From: Tribonema minus | Lineage: Eukaryota > Sar > Xanthophyceae > Tribonematales > Tribonemataceae | DNA: 64,000 bases | Assembly: GCA_017506865.1 (NCBI GenBank) | Contig: JAFCMP010000547.1 | Span: 620,001 to 684,000, forward strand | Direction of reading: 5' to 3' | In this document: positions 11,201 through 23,200 of the stretch, piece after piece | Layout of the letters: each line of letters opens with the position of its first letter | How positions within the stretch are numbered: position 1 is the first letter of the stretch | The notes under the pieces: model-generated | What the model was told of the DNA's origin: nothing | What the model saw: the letters and a program-made list of their open reading frames with translations, nothing else | Database searches by the model: none | Program-made: the position numbers and the translations under genes

Positions 11201-14200
11201 TGCGGCCTGGCTTTGCCAATATCGGTGTGGAGTTGGGGATAATTACTGAGCCTGCGAGTACAACATCACGAACCTCGGAATTGCGTGATACCAAATTTGC
11301 ATAGTGTGTGCCTCTACTCTGCTGCAGGACGCTTGGTGCAGTAGCGTCATCAATAAGCAACTTGGCCATAAGCCGCTACGTTGATCCGCAAAACACAACT
11401 ACCGTAAATCACGGGGTATAAGGCAGTGCCTCTGTATAAGAAATGGGTATCTTATACGGCGTATAAGATACCCGTTTCTTAGAACATTTTGATAGGCATG
11501 TATGTAAGATACTAGGTTTGCTGTAAAAGAAACTCCCTTTCTTACACACGGCATTTGGAACTCTTGCGTGTAAAAAAGGGGGTTCCTTACGCGACAGTAC
11601 AAGAAACCCCGTACCTTGTGCAGCAAGCAAGGCAACTTGCAAATTGTAGCGAAGCACTAACAACAGGCATGCAGTAGGCAGTACATGAGCCTCTGAGCTT
11701 GGCAGGCCCCTCGCTTGCGCTTAGCAGAATGCTGTGGTGGTAGCGTTCATCTGATTCACCATCGCTGGTGGCGCTGCTGCTGCTGCTGCTGCTGCTGCTG
11801 CCGCTAAACCGGCTAAACCAGCTGCACTACCACCAGCGGCATTCATTTCAGCCGTACTACGCTCAAGGCCCCCCAAAACCGGTTGTGACGCACGCGCATC
11901 GCCGTGTAAGATACCTGTTTCTTATAGCATGTTGACAGTTGTGTATGTAAGATACTAGGTTTGCTGTATAAGATACTCCCTTTCTTATACGCCGTATAAG
12001 AAACCCGTATCTAAGAGGGCCAAACAGCTGGCGTTGTTAAGGAACGGGTATCTTATAACCCGTGATTTACGGTACGTCGCGGGTGTAGCTACTAGTTGCC
12101 TCATCTTGCTTGGTGCTGAAGAAGTACTTTACATCTGGGTTTTAAGGAAGCGCCTTGACGTGGTGTGCTGATGGCCTTGCGTCCTGCTTCAAGTGTGTAG
12201 TACGCCACCGTGAGCTGGTGTAGTGGTGCCCCTTGGGCCTTGCTTCTCGCTCATTTGGACTCAACAGTGCAGGACGAGAAGCCGCTTTGCATTGCTCACC
12301 ACCTCTTTCAGTTCTGCGTGTATACCAATCGACCAGTGTGAGAGCAGACCGTTGCTCACTCTGCTTGTCTCGAAAAAAAAAAAAAAAATTTGCTATATCA
12401 TGGAGACTGCTGAAGTCCTTACACTTTCTGCCGCTGCGGCAGGAGGAGGAGCCGTTTGAGCCCGTTTGTCGCTCTCCGTGCAAATCTCCTTATTTTGTAA
12501 TGTTTGACTCCCCACACTTCCTGCTGCTGCGGCAGGACGAGGAGCCTAATGAGCCCGCTGTCACTCTCCGATCGAACAGCGCTATGTTGTGACATGTTGA
12601 CTCCCTTCTTTGTGTTGCTGCGGCAGGAGGAGGAGCCGTTTGAGGCCGAGGTGCACCTCCCCGCGTACGATGGCACGTTTGACGACTTTGCCGCCATCGT
12701 GCTGCAGTACGGCTACGTGACCATGTTCGTCTCGGCGCTGCCGCTGATCGTGCCCCTGGCCATGCTCGAAGTGCTCCTACAGGTCCGTCTCTTGTGCCCA
12801 GAGGCTCTGATATCATGTAGTATTCGAAGTGGTGTGTAGTCCAGTCATGGCTACATGATCATGTTCGTCTCGGCGCTGCCGCTCATCGTGCCCCTGGCCG
12901 TGCTCGAGGTGCTCCTGCAGGTGCGTATCTCGTGCTTGGGGGGTGTCATCATGACACTGCCACCTGTACCTGAGCTGCTAATGTTGTCTCGGTGCTGCCG
13001 CTCATCGTGCCGCTGGCCATGCTCGAGGTGCTCCTGCAGGTGCGTGCATCTCTCGGGCTCGGTGGTCGTGATATCAAGTAATCACATACTCGCAGTACAT
13101 GCATCGATGCACCTAATGTCAGAGTGAACGGCACACTAGGGCGTTCATATGTACAGAGTACTGCCACCTGTACCCTGAGCTGCCCAAGTGCCCTGGGCCA
13201 TGTCTGCTTGAGAGATGCGCTCGCTACATGGCAGCAGCACCATCCGGCGACTCTGCGGCCTTTGCGTGATGCACATTCATCGCAGATTCCCTACATGGAA
13301 GTTCCACCGGCCATGCTGAACCGCATCCGCACGTATCCTGCTCTCATGCTATAGTTCGAGGTCGGTCCGGGCATGACTTGAAGTGTGCCTGTGAACACGT
13401 GCCAAGCCCTGGCGACACTGCGGCCGTTGTGTTGCGCTCTGGACCCGTGCCTTCGTCACCTCTGCTCCCCTCTGACCTAGGGTGAGGGCCAGGGATGAGG
13501 GTTGGCGCTAGGGTTGGCCCTCTGCCGCCGACCGCTCATCATTCACCTAGGGTTTAGGGTTAGGGGTGAGGACTAGGGTTCGAGGCGCGCTCCTGCGTGT
13601 GATGTTCGCTGTCACACTTGGCTCGCAGGCCGTGCAGATGCGCGGCGTCAGCGCAGCTGTTGTCGTTTTGAGACTATGTGCACCGCGCTGCAGAGCGCTT
13701 CACGACCGTCTGGTTATAATAAATAAAATATAATTTATAAAGATTATTTCAGGTCTGACAAGAGAAAAATATATTCAATAATTTCAAATGAATACAAGTA
13801 TACAAAATACAAAGTCGGCGCTGCCGCCCAGCCCGCCGCTGATCGTTATCGAGTCAGCGTGTGCTGTCATTCGTTCCAGGGGCTTACACCATGAGCACTG
13901 TGCTGCAGCATGCAGCGTTGCTCGCAGTGCCAGTACAACTATAAGGTATAGGGAAGTATGTGCTGTAATCAGTTGCATAGGGATAGGACGATGTTGTGAT
14001 CTTGTGGCTAGCTGCCCCAGAAGGGGGTTTTGGTTTGTGGGACCATACGCATGCAACTAGAAGAGGACGGGCGCTTGCGGCCCAGTGTGTCCGGTTCTTA
14101 TTAAGCAATGGGGGCAGACACAGTGGCACCCAATCTGAGCCTTACCTATTGCAGTTGATGCGTGAATGTACCCAGGTGCGTCAGCCATCCGATGTTTATC

Positions 14201-17200
14201 CATTTCTGTGGTAACGCTGTACACTGACTGCTGCTCCTTTCGTGTCTGCGTGCATTTTGTTCTTGTGCCCCCCCCCCCCCCCCCCCCCCCACCTCCGCCC
14301 CGTCTTCACCCTGCCTTGCGCTCAGATCCGAGTTGATTCGTACAAGCTGGTGAGCCTCATGCGGCGGCCGGACCCGGAGCTTGCTGAGGAGGTGAGCGTC
14401 ACCATCAACTTCAACTTTGCACTGAGAAACGTGAATGTGCACGTGTCTCGCATCCTGCTAAAATCTATTTTGATGCGGAAGTTTGCCGCTGGGGCAGGCA
14501 TGCATCACCATTCACCTGAGATGTGAACTGAAGGTAGGCCCGGACCAACTTGCATTCTTGAAATAGGCATATGTGCGCAGCGCAAAACAACACAGCGAGC
14601 AACCTGAAAGCGCATTCACAGCAAATTGACGCAGGGAGAGTTTCCGCGCGTCACGAGACTTGCATGATTAGATGCTCCGCAAGGCTCTTCTGAATGCAGG
14701 AGGTTGCAGCCGGGGGCAACGCGGACTCGGTTAGGGTTAGGGTAGAGTTTAGAGTTAGGGCTAGGGTTTGATGTACATTGCTGTGCTTTTGCCAGAGAGC
14801 AAAGCACCAGCGCAACGGGACTGCCTCACCAAGGGTGCCTCTCGTTGCCGCTGGCAGAACTTGAGCGGCGGCGCGCGCAACAGATCTGCGTCGTTCCTGA
14901 GGCTGTGGTTGCAACCAGTGTCTGCGCTGCGGTGCTTACAGGCAGGCATGTGGAGCACGCCATGTGAAGGCCACCAGAACTTGCCAGAACACGCAAGAAC
15001 GCACCAGACGAACCCTAGTACTTCTGCAGAACAACTGACCCTCGCTTCTACATATTCCAGTACCGACCTTGTCTGCGCTGCGCGGTGTGCAGGTGGGCAT
15101 GTGGAGCACGCTGATGCACGCCATGTCCTTCCGGAGCATCTTCACGAACGCCGCCATCATCTGTTTCAGCGGAACATACTGAGCTCGCTACATGTTATAA
15201 TACCGACCTTTGGCTGCGCTGCACGGCGTGCAGGTGGGCATGTGGAGCACGCTGATGCACGCCATGTCGTTCCTGAGCATCTTCACCAACGCCGCCATCA
15301 TCTGCTTCAGCGGCGGCGCGCTCGACGGCACCTCCGTTGCCAACAAGTTCCTCATCTGGCTGGTCGCCGAGCACGTGATGCTGGGCGTCAAGGTGAGTCG
15401 CTGCGGCAGCGCGCGCAGTTGATGAAAGGCCGCAGGTGGAACAAGTATGGGGCAATGCGACTGAGCAGCGCTGCATCTGCTGAAATTGAGGTGCAAGTGA
15501 GGCATGATGAGCGTTGCAGACTGTGATGTCACGTCCCCTGTCGGCTGATCGGAAAGCCCGCAGATGAAATGGTAACGGGTCAATGCGGCTGAGCAATGCC
15601 GCGACGAAAGTGAACTTGAGCGCAACAAAGATCAAGCATATGCTGTGCCGCCAGGTTCTTTGCAGGGGCTGGTTGCCACATACATGCTGCTTGATGCAGG
15701 TGAATGAACACTACTTTGTGATGCTGGGCGTCAAGGTGAGTCGCTGCGGTGGAGACTGAAGGCGTTTGCAAGCTGCTGATGAAACAACGGGCGCATCGCG
15801 ATCGTGCAGCGCTGCGTCTGCTGAAATTGAGGTACACGTGAAGCATGACGAATTGAAATGTTGCCAGGTTGTGATGCCAAGTTTGGTGTAGGGCTGGTTG
15901 AGTTCTGCGTGATGTGTATGACTGCAACTGAGCAGTTCTGCCCTCTGTTAAGCGGCAGCAGACGCCACGTCAATGCGCAGATGAGTGCGCAGCGGTAAGT
16001 CACAGTAGGGCTAGCCGGTGTAATGTGGTTTCTGTTGTCATCAGAGCTCAGTTGGAGCTGGTCTGTTGTGCATGTACTTGATGAAGACACTGCATGAAAT
16101 TGTTTTGATGTACCTAATTCGGCCAGCTCCTGCAGCAGTATTCGGTGACCCCCATGCGCGCTTGCGGTCTGAGGAGTGGCAGAGCTCAGCACTATGTTCT
16201 CAGCAATGATCAGATCAAACACTCGGCAGCGACATGTGTGGCACAAACATGGCCAGCAGTGCAATGCAAACATGCATCCATTCTGGCCCTTGCGCTGGAT
16301 GCTGCGAACATACCCCATGGCAGCACTCAAATGCGTACCTGGTAGTGCGGTTGCTGTTCGCCGTTCACATGCTACGCTTCTAGAAATGCAAGCAGCTTGA
16401 TAACTCATCTCCACCGCAATCATTCACTCTCATACCTACCTGCCCTCGCTGGTGTGTGCATCCACCTGAGCATCGATGACATGCCTGAGTGGCTGGCGAC
16501 CATAGAGGCGCGCCGGTGTACCCAGGCATGCTCTCACCGCTTGCCTTTCGTACGCTTCACTCCAGCAAACTCTTGATGGCTTGGTTTCACTTTACCTATT
16601 CATTCATCCATTCATTCATTCATTCATTCATTCATTCATTCTTCACGCCGACACCTACCTGCCCTCGCAGGTGTGCATTGACCTGAGCATTGACGACGTG
16701 CCGGGGTGGCTTTCACTGTACCTATTCATTCTTTCATTCATTCATTCATTCATTCACTCATTCATTCCAATACCAACCTCGCAGGTGTGCATCCACCTGA
16801 GCATTGATGACGTGCCGGGGTGGCTTGCGACCATAGAGGCACGCCAGCGCTTCATCGTGCAGAAGCACAAGCACGGCTTTGTGCGCGATGACGGCAACGG
16901 CGATGATGGGTGAGCCGTTGGCCCACAACGTGATGTTTGCTGGTGCCGCTGCTGCTTCTTCGTGTTGCGAATGTCGCCACTCACAGATGCGCAAGTGGTA
17001 CTTTACTTTACCAGCAAACCCACTTGTTGAAAGAGTGCAAAAATGTATGTGCGCAATGTGTGCGCTGTGAAGAACTCCAGGTGTAGCTATACATTGCCCC
17101 ACTTGCCTACCTCAACCAGTGCATCAACCTAATAGCACTCAGGAATATGCTTGTGCCACCGCTCGCACTCACACGACGCCCGCACTGCACTTGCACTGCA

Positions 17201-20200
17201 TCAGGAGCACGCGGAAGCAGCAAGCGGGGCACCTGGACATTGTCGGACTGCAGTTCCAGGCGCGCAAGAAGCGGCGGCAGAGCTCAGCGGCGACTGAGCA
17301 GCTGTCGCGGCTCGCCGCGGAGCGCAGAGACGTCACCAGGTCAGCGCAGAGCCACAGTTCTGGCTGAGGTTAGGGTGGAGGGTGAGGGTTAGGGAGAGAT
17401 TTAGGGTTAGAGTTCGGGGTTAGGGTTAGGTGTAGGGGCTAGGGTTAAGCTTCGGGTTCGGGTTAGGGTTAGGGTTGGAATAGGTTTAGGGTTAGGGTTG
17501 GGGTTAGCACAGGGATGTCACCAGGTCAGTGCACAGACGCTGGCGCGGCAGCAGATGTGCGCAAGATGGGGGAACCGGCCTCGGAATGTGTACCTCCTGC
17601 CAAGAGTCCAGGGGGAGGAAGCAGCACGTGCATCACTTTTTTGACGGGTACCGTCCAGCAAGTGTAGGCACGTAGCTGCAGCAGAGTACCAAGTAGCTGG
17701 TAGGCTAGCATAGAAAGCTGTGCAGATGTGCGCATGATGACATCGCCAGCGTGCAACGATTGCCACGCCTGCTAATGCATAAGAGCACCAGCAGCTGCTA
17801 CTGTGATTCTACTCGTGACTGGAACCAGCTGCCTGCGTAGATTGTGCCACCAGCTGCAGTGACTCTACTCGTGACTGGGAAAAGCAGCTGTCGCGGCTCG
17901 CCGCGGAGCGCAGGGATATCACCAGGTCAGTGCAGGGCCACAGTGCTGGCTGATTTTAGGGGCGAGGGTTAGGGTGAGGGGTAGGGTTAGGGTTAGATGT
18001 AGGGTTAGAATTAACGTTAGAGTTAGGCACAGGGACGTCACCAAGTCAGTGCAGGGCCACAGTGCTGGCTAAAGTTAGGGTTGAGAGTTAGGGTTGGGGT
18101 TTGGGTTATGCCTAACCCTAACCCTGACCCGATCACTAGCCCTCAACCCTAGAACGTAAGGCTCACTAAAACTTTAGGTTGTGTTGAGGGTAAGGGTTAG
18201 GGTCAGGGCGATACAGAGTCAGCGCTTCTGGCATTCGCCCTTCGAGCTGCTGTATATCTGTATGGGGTGCAGGTGATTCTGATGGACCACCGTCTTGTCA
18301 ACGATTGAGTTCAGTAATAATATGCTGTCACGTTTTACCGTGCCTGCGAGTACAGAGGCCACATGTCTGATCATGCGTGTCTTGCTCAATCCACCAACAG
18401 ATCAGTCGCTGATGCTGTAGCACATGTGCATGATGACATCGCCAGCATGCAACAATCGCCACGTCTGCTAATGCATAAGAGCACCAGCAGCTACCGTGAC
18501 TCTACTCGTGACTGGGACTCGCTGTCTTCGTAGATTGTGCCATCAGCCGCAGCTGTGACTCATCTCATGACTGGGACTCGCACCGTGACTGCGACTTGCC
18601 ACCTGCGCAGGCTGCTCAAGACCGCCAAAGAGCAGCTGCAGACGGCATATCAAAATGAGATGTTCAATGAGGCCACCGGCATCGGCGAGACCAAGCACGG
18701 CCTGCCGCTGGGCTGCCTTAACGTCAAGCTGATTCGGCTCGAGGGCCTGGAGGTGAACTTGAAGTTCGTCACCTGCTTTAAAGTTGTACTTCTATAGCAG
18801 TACTTTGAGGACAAACTCATGATCCAGCACGGCCTACCACTGCGGTGCTTAAGCATTGGCAAATTCACGCTGCCTGAACGTCAAGCTGGTTTGACTCGAG
18901 GGAGTGGAGGTGAAGTTGAACTTTATTGTGTGCTTTGAAGTTCATAGCAGTACTTTGAGGACGGACTCATGATCCATCACGGCCTACCACCTCAGTGCTC
19001 AAACATTGGCAAACTCATGCTGCCTGAACGTCAAGCTCATTTGGCTCAAGGGCCTGGAGGTGAAGTTGAGCTTTGTCACGTGCTTTGAAGTTTTGTAACA
19101 GTGCTTTGAGTATGGGGAAGCAAATTTGTGCTCATGACCAAGCGCAGCCTACCACTGCGGTGCTCCGAGCATCGGCAACCTCAGTCTAGGAGATTCAACC
19201 TGTCACTTGGCTTCGCGCGCAAGGAGCTGATTCACATTGAGGGGCTGGAGACAGTGACGCAAGCGCCGTTCGCTTGGCAAACAAGTAGGTATGCTGTCAC
19301 GAAGCAGCGATTTGCTGTGCAGACAGAACTGCACGGTGTTTTTTGAGAAGAGCTGCAACTTGCAGAGAACTCTGCATGTATAAGTTTGCTTCAAGAAGTG
19401 TGCTGCCGAGTAGAATGCGCCCCGCTTCGCCATTGCACCAGTGCTGACCCTCCAAGCAGGCGCAAGCCGGTTTGCACCCCAGGCAGAAATCCGCACTCTA
19501 AAACAAATCAGGGCACGCTACCCACTCCTCAAGTAACACGATGAAAAGTGACCATCACTCGCAGACAGGAGCCCCTCACTGATGATCAATTTATGTTACC
19601 CCCCCCACCCCCCCCCCCGCAGTCCGAGCCGGCGCAAACAAGCGTAGTGCTGAGCCTGAGCGCCATCAAGCAGGGGGACAGCGCCGCCCCCGGTCCCCCG
19701 CCGCAGGCCTCGCGGCCCGCAGAGAGGGGCAGGGCATCGCTGCAGGCCGAAGGAGGCGGCGGCAAGGTCATGGAATTCAATCAGGTACTGCTGGCATGTC
19801 AACAAGTACTGCTGCTCGGTGTTTCAGGCAGGGTTGGTTCATGAAGCGGGCTCTGGGACTCCGAGAAATTTGCATTTGCATACAGCGTCAACGTGCATGC
19901 ATGCGGTGTTAAGGTCGATGTCTCACTGCAGGCCAAAGGCGGCGTTGGGGGCCAATGTGTGGTGTGTAATTGGGCATTTTTCCATTGCTGGGACGTGCTG
20001 TTGGTGATTCCAGGACCCTGAAAGGCGCACCTGTTCCACTTGTAAAAAAAACACCACAAAGTGCTGTAGTGCACTTGAGGACAACAGGTCGCAAAGCCTA
20101 GTGGCTTGATGCGCTGAGTTTGGGCATTTCTGTGGGTGCACTATATCATGAATCTATTCGTGGCAAAAAGATGGGGTCGCCGAGGTTCTACTTTGCAAAG

Positions 20201-23200
20201 TTTGCGGTATCTGGACAGCAGCAGTAGCAACCCAGTGGTGCCGAAAGTAGATCAGCGATGCGCAAACCTCTAGCACGTGACAAGTTACCATTATGTGTAC
20301 CCGAAATTCCCACTCGGCATTGTACTCATACAGTTCTTTCATACAGTTCTTTCATGCCGCCACTGCCTGCATGTGCTGCTGCCAGGTGTTCGTGATGGCG
20401 CCAGTGCGCACTCAGGTAAATCGATGGCCGTTCAGCGTTAATAAGCCTTGGTCGAGACAGCGGCAAAGCGTGTCGCTGAATTACAAGTGTACGAAATCGG
20501 CATGTGCATCTCTGCTGCGCAATTGCAGTTGCACAAGGTTTGAGCGGCTGTGCTTGCAAACAACTGGCACCACACCAGCAGAACGAACACTGTGATATTT
20601 TACATGATTTGAGATCGCCCGTTCAGCGTCTGTGCAAGCAGTGCTTGGCACCACGAGTGGGGGTGAGACATGATCAGCAGCAGCGCTCAAAAACGCTTGG
20701 CACGCTCTGGAGGCACTCTGCACGAGCTCCATTTGACTTTCTGGGATGTACTCCACAATCAGTTTGGTTTGCGTATAAAGTTGTATTTTTTCTTGAAGAC
20801 TCGTTTACCCATCAGTTTGGTTTGCGATCACACACAAGTCTTTCAACACGCACGTTTGATGACGCGACCCAGAGGGTGACACATGGTGCATCGCAGCGAC
20901 TTGTCAGGCTGAACGCTTTACATTATGTGTCTGCAAATGAACGTGCATTTGCCTACTGCGCGCTCCAGCGCGCCCTGTTTTGGGCCGAGCACTGAGCATG
21001 TAGGTACCCGCGCAGCACCAGCGAATGCTTCGAAATAGTATTTTGACAGCGCCTCCACGCCGCACCGTCAATCGCGTTGCGGCGCGCTGCCAAAGTGATG
21101 CTAACCCTAGTCCTAACCCTAGGTGGATGCGTAGATGGTGACGCGCACCGCTTGATGCACGGGACTACTCCGACTGCCGGCGTGAAGTTCCGGTGCCGCA
21201 AGCTCTTAATCGTGTTGCTAGCACTGCTTGTGCCGCATGCCGAGTGGTATGGTGGGTAGGTCTGCGCCAGCACTGCCAGCTGTGATGTGGGCCCACAGCA
21301 TGTCCCCAGGCCTCCCTGCCTCAGAACGTGCACTGTGATTAACACCAGCACCCACGCTCAAAACATGTCTTCATCATGTCGATGCTTGTGGTCAAGCCGC
21401 ACACCTAAACTGGCCACCTGGGAGTTGCGCACGGCGTTGGCGGATGCAGCTGTTGCGCAGTAGCGGTGGAGGCCAGTGTTTGCTGCTGCAAGCTTTGTGG
21501 GTGCGCTCTTGTAGGCTGCACAGCGAGCTGAACCTGCAAGACCCGTCAGCCATCCTGGGAGGCCGTGCGCTAGCTTCTGATCACGCAGCTGCGCCGACTG
21601 TCACTGTGCCCAGCTACGCAATACACAGCATCAGCTCACGCAGCCTCAAGCGACCAACTTCACACACTGACTTGCCTTGACGCAATGCAGTTGCGCCAAG
21701 CGTTGCCGCGCCCAGCTACGCAATACACAGCATCCGCTCACACAGCCTCAAGCAACTGACTTTATGTTGCGTTGCCTGGAATGCACAGCATCTACAGATC
21801 ATCCACTGACTTAATCGCGAGCAAGTGACTTTACACTGCGTTGCCTTGACGCGATGCATGTGCTTAGGACGCGGAGCTGGTGTTTGACGTCATGGTCAAG
21901 GCCGCGGGGGCGCCGCCGCGGCGCGCCGGCAGCTGCCGCATCGCGCTCCGCGAGCTCGCTGACCAGGTCAGTGCTCAGCACGCTAACCCTAGATATGGTC
22001 TGAGCGCTAACCCTAAATGTGACATGAACACCACCATTGCTAGCCCTAACCCTAACCCGCACGGCAGGTGGTGAATGCAATTTTGGCATCTTCCTCAGTG
22101 CTCAGGGGGCGCTAACCCTAGGCATGACGTGAACGCTAGCGCTACGTGCGACTTGAGCATCACCATTGCTGCTGAGCATAGTTGCTTCCGGCAGCGGCCG
22201 CATCGCGCTCCGCGAGCTCGCAGACCAGGTCAGTCCTCAGCGCTAACCCTAGGCGTGGCCTGAGCGCTAACCCTAAATGTGATGTGAACATGACCATGGC
22301 TGCTGAGCATCGTTGGTGCCGGTGGGCGTGTCAGGTGCGTGGGTTTCGGCGTCACCCTCAGGCAGCGTGCACAAATCAACCGCATGCAGGCTGTCCAATT
22401 CGCACGATGTTGAGCAATGGGCACAGCGCACCACAGACGCTGGTGCACAAAACCAAGAGGTTCTATATATGGTTGTTCGTGATGGCACGAAGCCGCTGCG
22501 GCCCTGCGGCAGAGCGGAAGTTGCTGCTTCACTGAAGAACGCCACTGCTTTCAACGCATGCTGTGATGGGCAGTGTGCTGCCGATGTCCGACGACTGTGC
22601 AGGGGGTGACGTCCAGTTGTGTGGTTGCATGGCTACTGCCGACGGTGAGGTGCGATATGGCTGATGCGCACCAGTATCAGCCTTCCGCACGGTGAGGTGC
22701 GATGTGGCTTATCAGCCTTCCGCACTGCAGTCATGGCCGTCCGCAATGGCACAGTTACGTTGCCGCCCGGCGGCAGAGGAGCAGTGGCTGCAGACACTGC
22801 TCTGCAAGGGGTCGCTGTGTGCAGACGGTCAGGCGCCAATGACGGAGTTTTGACAGGGGGTGACGTCCAGCGTATGTCGTCTGAGGTGCAGCGTCGTCGT
22901 TTGTCGAGACACGGTTGTGGTGGTCGTCAGCACATGCGGTATGAGGGAGACTGCCACTACCCTCCTACTCTGCTGTGACCCGAGGTCACTCAGTGCCGCT
23001 GACGCCCAGCCTTTCCGCTGCACTGTCGTGCGCCACAAGGGAATCACAACTACCCTCTCACGTGGACATGGACATGTCAGCCACGCGATGGTGGGCAGCC
23101 ACGCGATGGTGATTGTTCTCATTCTATGCCTCAAGCGCGAATCGCTGCTCGCTGCGCTGCGCCGCTGCGTCCTCACAGACGGAGCATGACTACCCTCTCA

